Shown here: piece by piece, positions 1 to 8,746 of the stretch
Numbering within the stretch: the first letter of the stretch is position 1
How the letters are laid out: every line of letters begins with the position of its first letter
Origin: Neomicrococcus aestuarii
GTDB taxonomy: Bacteria > Actinomycetota > Actinomycetes > Actinomycetales > Micrococcaceae
NCBI RefSeq assembly: GCF_014201135.1
Contig: NZ_JACHDR010000001.1
Coordinates: 2,666,001-2,730,000 of the forward strand
Direction: 5' to 3'
DNA: 64,000 bases
Position numbers and translations under genes: made by a program
Notes under the pieces: generated by a model
What the model saw: only the letters and a program-made list of their open reading frames with translations
What the model was told of the DNA's origin: nothing
The model's database searches: none

Positions 1-1
1 A

Positions 2-1069
2 GTGGTGGAGCAGAACGCTCGTAAGCTCAAGGCCGGAAACGACAAGATTGAAAAGGATGACGCCCTCGCCGGCCTCACCGCCGTCTTGACTGTTCGCTTG
101 GCCGAACCGCAATTTGAAGGTCAGACCAAGGAGATCTTGGGAACCTCGGCGGTCCGCGCAATCGTGTCTCGAGTGATCGAGAAGGAACTGGGCGCCAAGC
201 TGGCCTCCACCAGCAAGCATGACAAGACCCAAAGCGCCGTGCTGCTTGAAAAGGTCGTCAACGAGATGAAGTCGCGCATTTCGGCGCGAGTCCACAAGGA
301 GACGCAACGTCGCAAGACCGCGCTCGAATCGTCAACGCTTCCAAGCAAGCTCGCCGATTGTCGCTCCAACGATGTAGATCACTCAGAGCTTTTCATTGTG
401 GAGGGTGACTCCGCTCTGGGCACAGCCAAGCTGGCTCGTTCTTCTGATTTTCAGGCTCTCTTGCCGATTCGAGGCAAGATCCTGAACGTTCAGAAAGCGT
501 CCATCGGCGACATGCTTTCCAACGCTGAGTGCGCAGCCTTGATTCAGGTGGTCGGCGCTGGTTCGGGCAGAAGCTTTGATATCACCCAGGCACGCTACGG
601 CAAGGTCATCTTGATGACGGACGCCGACGTCGACGGTGCCCACATTCGCACGCTCTTGCTCACGCTGTTCTTCCGTTACATGCGTCCCATGGTGGAAGCC
701 GGTCGAGTGTACGCAGCCGTGCCGCCACTTCACCGCGTCGAGGTCATCAACCACGGTTCAGCGGCCAACGAGATGGTGTACACGTACTCGGAGAAGGAAC
801 TTCACGCCGTCCTAGCCGACCTGGAGAAGAAGGGCAAGAAGTACAAAGAGCCCATCCAGCGCTACAAGGGCTTGGGTGAAATGGACGCTCAGCAGCTTGC
901 GGAAACCACCATGGACCCGCGCCACCGCACGCTCCGCCGCGTCAATATCTCTGACGCTCAATCAGCAGAGCACATCTTTGAACTCTTGATGGGATCAGAT
1001 GTTGCTCCGCGTAAGGACTTCATCATCACCGGCGCAGACCGCGTGGATCGCGAAAGCATCGACGCCTAA
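2..1069 (+). CDS. parE: DNA topoisomerase IV subunit B (ParE), C-terminal part
   Basis: The reading frame is open at the left edge, so only the C-terminal ~355 residues are present. It contains the TOPRIM domain, with the acidic EGDSA motif near fragment residue 134 and DADVDGAHIR near 207, followed by the conserved YKGLGEMDAQQL segment and the usual C-terminal end of type IIA topoisomerase B subunits. The variant EGDSALGTAKLARSSDFQA, in place of EGDSAGGSAK, is what I associate with actinobacterial ParE rather than GyrB. ParE is the ATPase and metal-binding half of the enzyme that decatenates and relaxes DNA; its partner ParC is encoded at 10329-13001 on the other strand. The stop codon overlaps the stop of the convergent M56 peptidase gene by 4 bases. 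A GyrB assignment is the only realistic alternative. Confidence 0.93.
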   Translation: MVEQNARKLKAGNDKIEKDDALAGLTAVLTVRLAEPQFEGQTKEILGTSAVRAIVSRVIEKELGAKLASTSKHDKTQSAVLLEKVVNEMKSRISARVHKETQRRKTALESSTLPSKLADCRSNDVDHSELFIVEGDSALGTAKLARSSDFQALLPIRGKILNVQKASIGDMLSNAECAALIQVVGAGSGRSFDITQARYGKVILMTDADVDGAHIRTLLLTLFFRYMRPMVEAGRVYAAVPPLHRVEVINHGSAANEMVYTYSEKELHAVLADLEKKGKKYKEPIQRYKGLGEMDAQQLAETTMDPRHRTLRRVNISDAQSAEHIFELLMGSDVAPRKDFIITGADRVDRESIDA

Positions 1070-1929
1070 GCGGCATCAAGCAATCGGGTGAGGCGCCGGG
1101 AGTTCACCACTTCGGTGGGTAGCCCGGCGGCGTCTCGCTCAGCTGAAGCAGGGTGTCCGAAAGTGGACTTTTTAACGTCAGCTGCGGCGTCGTACTCCAC
1201 GGATCCTTGCTCACCGGAAAACTGCAAGGTAGCAGCCAACGCGCGCAACAAATCCGTCTTTGAAACCACACGCAAGGCTGCATCATCAGCCAGCATCTCA
1301 ATGAGTTCACTCACGGCGGCGCGCGCCAAACGGGCAGTCGGCAGCCACGGAAGCGAGCGGTGCCACGACTCGAACGCCAAGATCAGCAGGTCGTGCCGCT
1401 GGGTCAGGTGAGCGCGTTCGTGCGCGATGACAGCCTTGATTTCGCGATCGCTCAAGTGGGCTATCAGGCCGCGTGAAAGCACGGTGAAGGACTGGCCGGA
1501 GCCAGGAACGCAATAGGCGACGGGGGAGTCGTGGGGGATTACCAGCGCGTTGGGAGCCAGGTCGCTCGGTTCGCTTAAGAGCGAGAGAAGATTGCGGTGG
1601 CGCAACCGCTGACGAGAAATTCGATACCACGTCATCACGAGCGTGAGGATCAAATGCAAACCCAAGAACGTGCTGAACGCGAGGGCGAAGTGGGTCAGGG
1701 TCACGAGCCACAGTTGTGATCGTAGCGCGGGCTCTACCAGCGGCCACACGCCAAAAGCGAAGCCGGCGCCAATCATGGTCACGCCACCCACGAGAGCCAC
1801 AGCCTGCCACGCCATCATGCCAAGGGCAGGATGCTGGGAGGGCCACTTGGCGCGTGAGAGCGCGACGGGGACGGGCCACGCGAGCGCCACGGCAATTGCG
1901 CCCATAATCGTGGCGAGAATGAGCATCAA
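1066..1929 (-). CDS. BlaR1/MecR1-like M56 family membrane metallopeptidase
   Basis: This 287-residue protein has about three hydrophobic N-terminal segments (near residues 2-22, 35-62 and 72-100) followed by a zinc-peptidase core. The HExxH-type site reads HERAH at residues 170-174 and is followed by a second acidic region (EMLADDAA). This is the layout of M56/M48-like peptidases such as M. tuberculosis Rv1845c. It lacks the C-terminal beta-lactam sensor domain of staphylococcal BlaR1, so the inducing signal is unknown. It lies 8 bp downstream of the BlaI-type repressor gene on the same strand, the classical repressor/anti-repressor pair. By inference it cleaves that repressor in response to an envelope or respiratory signal. 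Confidence 0.85.
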   Translation of the reverse strand: MMLILATIMGAIAVALAWPVPVALSRAKWPSQHPALGMMAWQAVALVGGVTMIGAGFAFGVWPLVEPALRSQLWLVTLTHFALAFSTFLGLHLILTLVMTWYRISRQRLRHRNLLSLLSEPSDLAPNALVIPHDSPVAYCVPGSGQSFTVLSRGLIAHLSDREIKAVIAHERAHLTQRHDLLILAFESWHRSLPWLPTARLARAAVSELIEMLADDAALRVVSKTDLLRALAATLQFSGEQGSVEYDAAADVKKSTFGHPASAERDAAGLPTEVVNSRRLTRLLDAA

Positions 1930-1937
1930 GGCTGGAT

Positions 1938-2309
1938 CTATGCGGATTCTGCGTAGAGCAATCGCCGCAACGCGGCGGCGTCATCCGTGGACATGCTGCC
2001 CAAGAAGCGCGCAAGCACGGCTTCGCGGTCAACCGCTTCGCCAAAAGCCTCGCTCATGAGGTCCGCGGTGTGCTCTTCGCGAGAGCGCACGGCACGGTAG
2101 CGGTGCGGGCGAACGTGGCGTTCGCGCGATACGAATCCCTTTTTCTCAAGCCGAGAAAGCACCGTCAAAACTGTGGTGACGGCGAGCTCTTTGCCATCGT
2201 TGCCCGGCAATTGAGCAAGCGCGTCACGCGCATCGTTGGCTGTGAGTGAGCCGGAAGTCGCCCACAACAGGTCCATGATGGAGCGCTCGAGTTCGCCGAG
2301 GTTAGTCAC
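1938..2309 (-). CDS. blaI: BlaI/MecI/CopY family transcriptional repressor
   Basis: This 123-residue protein has an N-terminal winged helix (LGELERSIMDLLW, then TVLTVLSRLEKKGFV near residues 45-61) and a C-terminal dimerisation helix region. Both are typical of BlaI-type repressors, which bind inverted repeats as dimers and are inactivated by proteolysis through an M56 partner. The GTG start at 2309 is supported by an AAGGA ribosome binding site about 6 bases upstream. It is co-directional with the M56 peptidase gene and divergent from cydA. Two matching inverted repeats lie in the shared upstream region. M. tuberculosis BlaI is known to control respiratory (ATP synthase) genes as well as beta-lactamase, so control of cyd here is plausible but inferred. 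Confidence 0.88.
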   Translation of the reverse strand: MTNLGELERSIMDLLWATSGSLTANDARDALAQLPGNDGKELAVTTVLTVLSRLEKKGFVSRERHVRPHRYRAVRSREEHTADLMSEAFGEAVDREAVLARFLGSMSTDDAAALRRLLYAESA

Positions 2310-2336
2310 ACAATTTCCTTACTGACACCAATGGGT

Positions 2337-2359
2337 TGACCGGAGTACGGTATCGGTCA
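2337..2359. promoter_or_regulatory. inverted repeat TGACCG-N11-CGGTCA in the blaI leader
   Basis: A perfect 6-bp inverted repeat with an 11-bp spacer lies 28-50 bp upstream of the blaI start codon. It differs in sequence from the twin TTCTAC/GTAGAA repeats further upstream, so it could be a site for another regulator or an mRNA hairpin. Function is inferred only from position. Confidence 0.3.
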
Positions 2360-2397
2360 CAATGTCCGAATCTATTTTAGCGTTCATTGGCCAATTG

Positions 2398-2437
2398 TTC
2401 TACAGTTAGTAGAAGTTGAATTCTACGCAACGTAGAA
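2398..2437. promoter_or_regulatory. twin inverted repeats TTCTAC-N5-GTAGAA between blaI and cydA (probable BlaI operators)
   Basis: Two perfect dyads of the same sequence lie in tandem: TTCTAC-AGTTA-GTAGAA at 2398-2414 and TTCTAC-GCAAC-GTAGAA at 2421-2437 (the second extends to a 7-bp arm). Their centres are 23 bp apart, about two helical turns. They sit in the 195-bp divergent region between blaI and cydA. A possible blaI -10 (TAAAAT, minus strand, 2374-2379) would place the first dyad over its -35. A possible cyd promoter (TTGGCC at 2387, 17 bp, TAGAAG at 2410) overlaps the first dyad. Half-sites with CTAC/GTAG resemble BlaI/MecI boxes. Assigning them to the adjacent BlaI is inference. Confidence 0.6.
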
Positions 2438-2504
2438 CAACCAGCACACACACCTTGTTCCCAGCACTCTCAAGCAGGGAACGCTGCCTGAGAAAGGGCT
2501 GCTG

Positions 2505-4097
2505 ATGGACCCGTTAGAAATTGCGCGGTGGCAATTTGGCATCACCACGGTCTACCACTTCTTGATGGTGCCGCTCACCATCGGTCTTGGAATTGTGGTG
2601 GCCGCACTGGAGACCACTTGGCTCATTACTAAGAAGCAAGAATTCCTTCGCATGACGAAGTTCTGGGGAAAGCTCTTCCTGATCAACTTCATCATGGGCG
2701 TCGCCACCGGCATTGTGCAGGAATTCCAGTTTGGAATGGCCTGGAGCGAATACTCCCGTTTCGTCGGCGATGTCTTCGGCGCTCCACTTGCCATGGAAGC
2801 ACTCTTGGCATTCTTCGTGGAGTCCACCTTCTTGGGACTCTGGATCTTCGGCTGGGATCGTCTCCCCAAAGTGGTTCACGCAGCCTGCATCTGGGCGGCA
2901 ACCCTCGCCGCAACCCTTTCCGCGTACTTCATCCTGGTAGCAAACTCCTGGATGCAGCACCCTGTAGGCGTAGAAATTCAGGACGGCCGCGCCGTGATGA
3001 CGGACGCGTGGGCCGTTTTCACTAACAACACCGCTCTGGTCACCTTCCCGCACACCCTCTTCGGCGCCTTCGCAGTAGCCGGCGGGTTCCTTCTGGGAAT
3101 CTCGTGGTACCACTTGCACCGACGCCGCGCTGAGGGCATCGACACCGTGGACGCGGACGGTCGCGTCATTGTGGGCGAAGCCCCTGAACTGGGTGCCGCT
3201 CGCGATAAGACGGACTACTTCGTGTGGATCAAGTCCCTGCGCATCGGCGCCGTGGTGGCCATCATCGCCTTCATCGGCGTGGCCTTCAGCGGTCACGCGC
3301 AGGCGCAGCTCATGTTCGAACAGCAGCCAATGAAGATGGCCGCCGCCGAAGCCGCATGTCACGACGGCACTGGCTTCTCCGTCCTCGCTGTTGGCGATTT
3401 GTCCGCTCAAGGCCAGACTGACTGCTCCAACATTGTGGCCGTCTTTGAACTCCCTGGCTTGCTGTCCTACCTCGCCAACGAGGACTTCACCACCCCGGTC
3501 AAGGGCGTGAACACGCTGCTCCCGGAGTACCAGGAAAAGTACGGCACCACCTACCCGAATGACCCCATGTACGGCGCCAACGCCGGCCAGGAAATCAACT
3601 ACTTGCCCATCATGGAAGTGACCTACTGGGGCTTCCGCCTCATGATCACGTTCGGTGGCATGGCAGCCGTGGCCGCGGCGATCGCCCTGTGGGTGACCCG
3701 CAAGGGCACGGTCTACAACAACAAGTGGATCTCGCGTCTCGCAGTGTTGGGCATTCTCGCCCCGTTCGCGGCTAACTCCGCTGGCTGGATTTTCACCGAG
3801 ATGGGTCGCCAGCCCTTCGTGGTGGCACCGAACCCATCCTTCACCGGCATTGATCAGGTCTTCATGTTCGCCGCCGCCGCCGTTTCTCCTGGCGTGAGCG
3901 CGGGAGAGCTGCTCTTCTCGCTCATTGCCCTCACGCTCATCTATCTGGTGCTGCTGGTGGTTGAGGTGCGCCTCTTGGTCCGGTTTATCCGTGGCGGTAT
4001 TCCGTCTGCGATGCCGGAGTTGAGCAAGAAGCACGACGATACCGATGGCACCAAGAATGACCAGCACGACGACGATGTGCTTGCGTTCGCGTACTAA
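2505..4097 (+). CDS. cydA: cytochrome bd ubiquinol/menaquinol oxidase subunit I
   Basis: This 530-residue polytopic membrane protein is the haem-carrying quinol-oxidising subunit of cytochrome bd oxidase, which reduces O2 to water without pumping protons. His18 in the ITTVYHF segment corresponds to the axial haem b595 ligand. TFPHTLFGAF carries the second haem-ligand histidine, and EMGRQP carries the haem b558 methionine. The conserved motif usually read as GRQPW is GRQPF here. The Q-loop is of the short type, and the C-terminus ends in a charged, soluble tail rich in Asp. The ATG start follows an AAAGGG ribosome binding site. It is the first gene of cydA-cydB-cydDC. Control by the divergent BlaI-type repressor is suggested by the upstream inverted repeats. 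Confidence 0.97.
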   Translation: MDPLEIARWQFGITTVYHFLMVPLTIGLGIVVAALETTWLITKKQEFLRMTKFWGKLFLINFIMGVATGIVQEFQFGMAWSEYSRFVGDVFGAPLAMEALLAFFVESTFLGLWIFGWDRLPKVVHAACIWAATLAATLSAYFILVANSWMQHPVGVEIQDGRAVMTDAWAVFTNNTALVTFPHTLFGAFAVAGGFLLGISWYHLHRRRAEGIDTVDADGRVIVGEAPELGAARDKTDYFVWIKSLRIGAVVAIIAFIGVAFSGHAQAQLMFEQQPMKMAAAEAACHDGTGFSVLAVGDLSAQGQTDCSNIVAVFELPGLLSYLANEDFTTPVKGVNTLLPEYQEKYGTTYPNDPMYGANAGQEINYLPIMEVTYWGFRLMITFGGMAAVAAAIALWVTRKGTVYNNKWISRLAVLGILAPFAANSAGWIFTEMGRQPFVVAPNPSFTGIDQVFMFAAAAVSPGVSAGELLFSLIALTLIYLVLLVVEVRLLVRFIRGGIPSAMPELSKKHDDTDGTKNDQHDDDVLAFAY

Positions 4098-4145
4098 GCG
4101 CACGCCGGACTCGGTTACAGAACAGAATTTGTAGAGGAATCAGTT

Positions 4146-5189
4146 ATGGAATTTCTGCCTACGCTGTGGTTCATATTGATTGGAGTGCTGTGGATCGGCT
4201 ACCTCTTCCTAGAGGGTTTCGATCTTGGTGTCGGCATGCTCATGAAATTGTTCGCACGCAACGACCGTCAGCGGCGCCTGCTGCTGAACACTATTGGCCC
4301 CGTCTGGGACGGCAACGAAGTATGGTTGCTGACCGCCGGTGGCGCCACCTTTGCGGCTTTCCCGCACTGGTACGCATCACTCTTCTCCGCGCTCTACATC
4401 CCGCTAACGCTCGTCTTGATCGGTTTGATCTTCCGCGCCGTAGCGATTGAATACCGTGGCAAGTCCCACCGTGAAAGCTCCCGCAACCTGTGGGACTGGG
4501 CGCTCGCAGGCGGATCCTTTGTGGCCGCTTTCGGCGTCGGCGCGATGCTTGCACTCACCACCACCGGTCTCCCGTTGAACGCGAACGGCGACCGAGTGGG
4601 CGGAGCCTTCGCCTGGCTGAACGGCTATGCAGTCCTAGGCGGCCTCGCCGTGGTGGGCTTCTGCTTGGTGCACGCATTGGCCTTCGTCATGCTCAAGACG
4701 GACGGTGAAACTCGCATCCGCGCTCGTAAGCTCTTGAGCATGTGGCTGCTGGTGGGATTGGCTCCGATGGCCGTGTGGGCACTGATCGTCGTGGCTCGTT
4801 CCGGCGAAGTTTTGCCATGGATTGCCGTGGCGATCGCCGTTGTTGGTGCCGTTTCCGCCTGGTTGATGGTTCGCCGCAACAAAGAAGGCCTCGCCTTCAC
4901 GTTCCTTGGACTGTTCTTGGTGGCCGGTGCCGCCTCCATCTTCTGGGCCGCCTACCCGGTAGTGCTTCCTTCGACGATCGATGCGGCCTTCAACCTCACC
5001 GTTGAGAACGCCTCATCCTCGCCGTACACGCTGCAGCTGATGAGCATCGTTGCCGCCTTCGGCGTTCCACTGGTGCTCGCGTACCAGGGCTGGACCTACT
5101 GGGTGTTCCGCAAGCGCATCGTGGAGCGAAACATCCCAGAAGCTCATGCTGTGGAGCCGATCGTCAACGTGCTGCAGAAAGTGAAGTGA
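4146..5189 (+). CDS. cydB: cytochrome bd oxidase subunit II
   Basis: This 347-residue protein is the second subunit of the bd oxidase. It starts with the typical LWFILIGVLWIGYLFLEGFDLGVGML helix, then GNEVWLLTAGGATFAAFP, and has about eight or nine hydrophobic segments, as expected for CydB. An AGGA ribosome binding site lies just upstream of the ATG. It follows cydA by 48 bp and precedes the ABC transporter gene by 10 bp, so the three form one operon. No irregularity is visible. Confidence 0.97.
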   Translation: MEFLPTLWFILIGVLWIGYLFLEGFDLGVGMLMKLFARNDRQRRLLLNTIGPVWDGNEVWLLTAGGATFAAFPHWYASLFSALYIPLTLVLIGLIFRAVAIEYRGKSHRESSRNLWDWALAGGSFVAAFGVGAMLALTTTGLPLNANGDRVGGAFAWLNGYAVLGGLAVVGFCLVHALAFVMLKTDGETRIRARKLLSMWLLVGLAPMAVWALIVVARSGEVLPWIAVAIAVVGAVSAWLMVRRNKEGLAFTFLGLFLVAGAASIFWAAYPVVLPSTIDAAFNLTVENASSSPYTLQLMSIVAAFGVPLVLAYQGWTYWVFRKRIVERNIPEAHAVEPIVNVLQKVK

Positions 5190-5199
5190 CACTAAACCC

Positions 5200-8100
5200 G
5201 TGGTGGATGACACTCAGGACCAGCTAGCCCGCGAGGACACTATCCGAGCCCGTGCAGGGGCGGTGCAGCGCGAACTCTTTGGACGCGCCGACGTCCGGCG
5301 AGCATCGGTAGCACTAGCAGTATTAGCCGTCCTCAAATCGGCTGGTTTGATTGGCCTGATGAGCGTCCTCGCTCACGTGCTGGCGCGTTTCGCCGAGCAC
5401 CAGAGCGTGGACGCTGGGCTCATGATGGTCATCGCCGCGGCCTCCGTGGTGGCTCAAGCGATCGCGGCGTGGGGCACTCCGGTTGTCTCGCGCCGCGCGT
5501 CGGCTGCCGTGGCACAGGATCTGCGCACCCAAGTACTTGCTCGCCGGCTTGCCTCGGGTCGCGTCAACGAACCGCTTACGACGGATGCAAACTCAAGCGG
5601 ACTTGATGGTGCGCAGGATGCCGGACAGCGTCCGTCCCTTCCACGCTCCGAGGGCGCAGAAGTAGCTCTCGCAACGCGCGGCCTCGACGCCTTGGACAAG
5701 TACTTCACGGATTACTTACCTGCACTGATTTTCACGATGATCGTTCCGGTCTTCGTGGGTGTGTGGATCCTGAGCCAGGATTGGGTGAGCGCACTGATCA
5801 TCGCTCTCACCACTCCGCTGGTCCCGCTGTTCATGATCTTGATCGGCAAGCACACCGCCGAACGCGTGGCGGAGTCCGCCGAAGGCCTTGCCCGGATGGC
5901 CCATCACCTCATGGAGCTCGCCCGGGGACTCCCGGTTCTGGTAGGCATTCGACGCGCTCACGCCCAGCGCGCAGCCTTGGAAGAAGTCTCAAACAAGTAC
6001 CGCGACACCACCATGGGCACGCTGCGAGCCGCCTTCACCTCAAGCTTCGCGCTAGAACTCATCGCCACCATCTCGGTGGCAATCGTCGCCGTGTTCATCG
6101 GCGTCCGTCTGGTCCACGGAGACATGACCCTCGAAGCCGGCCTCCTATCCCTCATGCTGGCACCCGAGTGCTTCGCCGCACTGCGCAACGTCGGCTCGGC
6201 GTTCCACGCAAGCGAGGACGGCGCCGAAGCGTTCGCCCGCGCCACGGAACTTGCCCACGCACCTATCGCGCAGCCCTTCGCCTCACTGGAATCCAATCCC
6301 AACGCCACCAACAAAGCGGAGCCGAGCGGCGTCGTCGTACGGGCAAAGAACCTCCGCGTCCGCTACGCCCAACGGGATTCGGACGCTGTTGGGCCTCTGA
6401 GTTTCGAACTCAGCGACGGCGAATCCCTCGCGCTGTGGGGAGCCAGCGGCAGCGGCAAGTCCACGCTCTTACATGTCATCGCCGGCGTAATTCGGGCCGA
6501 CAGCGAGACTGAACTGAGCGGAACACTGCAGCTGGGTTCGGCGCGCGCACTGTTCGCGGGGCAATCGCCGCGGTTTTCTCGTGAAACCGTGGGCGAAGAG
6601 CTCAACTTCTACGCCCAAAAGTCGTTGACCCCAGAAGCCGCTCGCACAGCGCTGGGGCGAAGCGCCTTAAGCGTGGATCTGAGCCAGGCCATCGGCGCGC
6701 TCAGCCCGGGGGAGCAGCGCAGGCTCGCTATCGCCCGCTTGCTGGTAGTTGAGCGCGGAGATCAGCAGACACCGCTATACCTGCTCGATGAGCCCACGGC
6801 ACACCTTGATCCCCGTAGCGCGCAACAGATCCGCGCCCTCATCGCTGAACTCGCAGAGACCGGAAGCGTCATTGCGGCCACCCATGATCCGGCCTTGGCA
6901 GCAGCACTGGGCCTGCGCCTAAACGTCAGCGCAGGCGAGAACAGCGGCAGCACCGAGAACATTGCGGATAAAAATGCCGAGATTAACGCCGCAGCCCCGA
7001 AGACTGAAACGCTGACGGTCACCGCCGAAAACGCCAAACCAACCCCCACGGCCACCATGGCAAGTGAGACCATCAACAGCGCAGCCCGCTTCCCGTGGCG
7101 CTCGCTATTCTCTCGCCGATTTGTGATGGGATCCTTCTATGGCACGCTCGCCGTGCTAGCCGCCGCGGCGCTCTCCGCGGTGTCCGGTTGGCTCATCGTG
7201 TACGCGTCCCAGCAACCGCCCATCATGTACCTCTTGGTGGCCATCGTGGGCGTGCGCTTCTTCGGGCTCTCACGCTCGGCTCTGAAGTACCTCGAACGCT
7301 TGACGATCCACGAGGACATCCTGCGTTGGAGCACCAACTTGCGCTTGCGCCTCTGGGATTCGCTCGCCGGGAACATCGTGAATTGGAAGCGTCTTACGCA
7401 CTCGGGCGCTGCCGCCGAGAGGCTCATTGGTGATGTCGATGAGCTGCGCGACGTCCTTCCGCGGGCCGTGACACCCATTGGTTCGGCGGTCATTGCGGGA
7501 CTCGCGATGCTGATCACCGTGGGTGTGCTGACACCGAGCGCGCTTCCGGCTGTGGTGGGATTTGTGCTCGCCGGGTTCCTGTTGTTGCCGGTCATTGTCT
7601 ATCGCGCTGAGCGGAACGCGAGCGCCGAGGTGACCGGTTTCCGCACCCGGTTGATGGGCCGCTACGCCGCGATTCAGGGCGCGGCCGCCGAGCTTGCCGC
7701 CAATGGGCTCGCTCAGCCCGCCGTTGACTACGTTGCGGGGGACCCGGAGTCGGATCGGCGTCATCAGCGCACCGCGGCGTTCGCTGACGGACTCTCGCAA
7801 GCAGGCGTCGTCGTCATCACCGGCCTTGCCGCGGTGGCTACCGCGCTGCTGTGTGTGACCGGTGCCGTGGATCCGCGACTTGCCGCGCTCTCGACCCTCG
7901 TGGTGCTCGCGCTGAACGAGCCGCTCTCGCAAGCGGTATCCGCAATTCGTCACTGGCCGACGCTTCAGGCGATCTGGTCCAAGACGGCCCCACTGCTCGA
8001 AGACACGCAACGGACCGTGGTGGAGCCGGAACATGCGGAGGAGCGCCCACGCGTGGAGGCAATGGCGGTCAATCGCCTGTCCGCGCGCTACCCGGGCATA

Positions 8101-8721
8101 GAGACGTCGGTTTTCGCGCCGGTCTCGGCAACCCTGGGCACTGGCCAGTGGTGGACCGTGACGGGGCCGTCCGGTTCCGGAAAATCCACGCTGATCGCGG
8201 TGCTGTTGGGATTTTTGAAGTACGACGGCGGAGGCTACCGTTTGTACGCCGACGGTACGTGGCGTGAACCGTACGAAGGTGACGCGGCCGCGTTGGCGTC
8301 GCTCGCGTGGTGCCCTCAAGAAGCGCACGTCTTCGATTCCACGATCGCCGGAAACCTGGCGCTTTCACGGAGCAAGGACGAAGCGCTGAGCGAAGCGGAG
8401 ATGACGGACGTGCTCCAGCGGGTGGGTCTAGGTCCATGGCTGGAGTCTCTGCCGCACCACTTACAGACCCGTACGGGCGCTCAGGGCAGTCAGCTCTCGG
8501 GAGGCCAACGGCAACGCTTGGCGGTTGCTCGCGCTATTCTGGCGCGCTCGAGCGTTGTGATCCTGGACGAGCCCACGGCCCACTTGGGTCAGGACGAAGG
8601 GCACCAGATGATTGCCCAGCTGCGCGCCGCCGGGAACGAGCACTTGTGGGTCATGGTGACGCACGACGCCTCGCTAGCCCATCAAGGTGACGTGCGCTCA
8701 GAGCTCGTGGCGGCGCGGTAG
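5200..8721 (+). CDS. cydDC: fused CydD-CydC ABC transporter (cytochrome bd assembly)
   Basis: This 1173-residue protein contains two ABC exporter half-transporters in tandem, an arrangement found in actinobacteria. The first half has a membrane domain (residues ~30-320) and a nucleotide-binding domain with Walker A GASGSGKST near 414, signature LSPGEQ near 500 and Walker B LLDEPTAHLD near 527. The second half has a membrane domain (~630-920) and a nucleotide-binding domain with Walker A GPSGSGKST near 988, signature LSGGQRQR near 1098 and ILDEPTAH near 1120. The first signature and the second D-loop (HLGQ) deviate from consensus, suggesting unequal ATP sites. CydDC is needed for haem insertion into cytochrome bd and has been assigned thiol or haem transport in E. 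coli. The GTG start lies 10 bp after cydB. Confidence 0.93.
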   Translation: MVDDTQDQLAREDTIRARAGAVQRELFGRADVRRASVALAVLAVLKSAGLIGLMSVLAHVLARFAEHQSVDAGLMMVIAAASVVAQAIAAWGTPVVSRRASAAVAQDLRTQVLARRLASGRVNEPLTTDANSSGLDGAQDAGQRPSLPRSEGAEVALATRGLDALDKYFTDYLPALIFTMIVPVFVGVWILSQDWVSALIIALTTPLVPLFMILIGKHTAERVAESAEGLARMAHHLMELARGLPVLVGIRRAHAQRAALEEVSNKYRDTTMGTLRAAFTSSFALELIATISVAIVAVFIGVRLVHGDMTLEAGLLSLMLAPECFAALRNVGSAFHASEDGAEAFARATELAHAPIAQPFASLESNPNATNKAEPSGVVVRAKNLRVRYAQRDSDAVGPLSFELSDGESLALWGASGSGKSTLLHVIAGVIRADSETELSGTLQLGSARALFAGQSPRFSRETVGEELNFYAQKSLTPEAARTALGRSALSVDLSQAIGALSPGEQRRLAIARLLVVERGDQQTPLYLLDEPTAHLDPRSAQQIRALIAELAETGSVIAATHDPALAAALGLRLNVSAGENSGSTENIADKNAEINAAAPKTETLTVTAENAKPTPTATMASETINSAARFPWRSLFSRRFVMGSFYGTLAVLAAAALSAVSGWLIVYASQQPPIMYLLVAIVGVRFFGLSRSALKYLERLTIHEDILRWSTNLRLRLWDSLAGNIVNWKRLTHSGAAAERLIGDVDELRDVLPRAVTPIGSAVIAGLAMLITVGVLTPSALPAVVGFVLAGFLLLPVIVYRAERNASAEVTGFRTRLMGRYAAIQGAAAELAANGLAQPAVDYVAGDPESDRRHQRTAAFADGLSQAGVVVITGLAAVATALLCVTGAVDPRLAALSTLVVLALNEPLSQAVSAIRHWPTLQAIWSKTAPLLEDTQRTVVEPEHAEERPRVEAMAVNRLSARYPGIETSVFAPVSATLGTGQWWTVTGPSGSGKSTLIAVLLGFLKYDGGGYRLYADGTWREPYEGDAAALASLAWCPQEAHVFDSTIAGNLALSRSKDEALSEAEMTDVLQRVGLGPWLESLPHHLQTRTGAQGSQLSGGQRQRLAVARAILARSSVVILDEPTAHLGQDEGHQMIAQLRAAGNEHLWVMVTHDASLAHQGDVRSELVAAR

Positions 8722-8746
8722 CTCGCAGGTGGTGTCCTCGGCGGGA

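Noticed and set aside
2514-4103. A 529-codon open frame antisense to cydA
   Set aside because: cydA is certain from its haem ligands. The antisense product is His/Glu-rich low complexity, typical of reversed membrane-protein codons.
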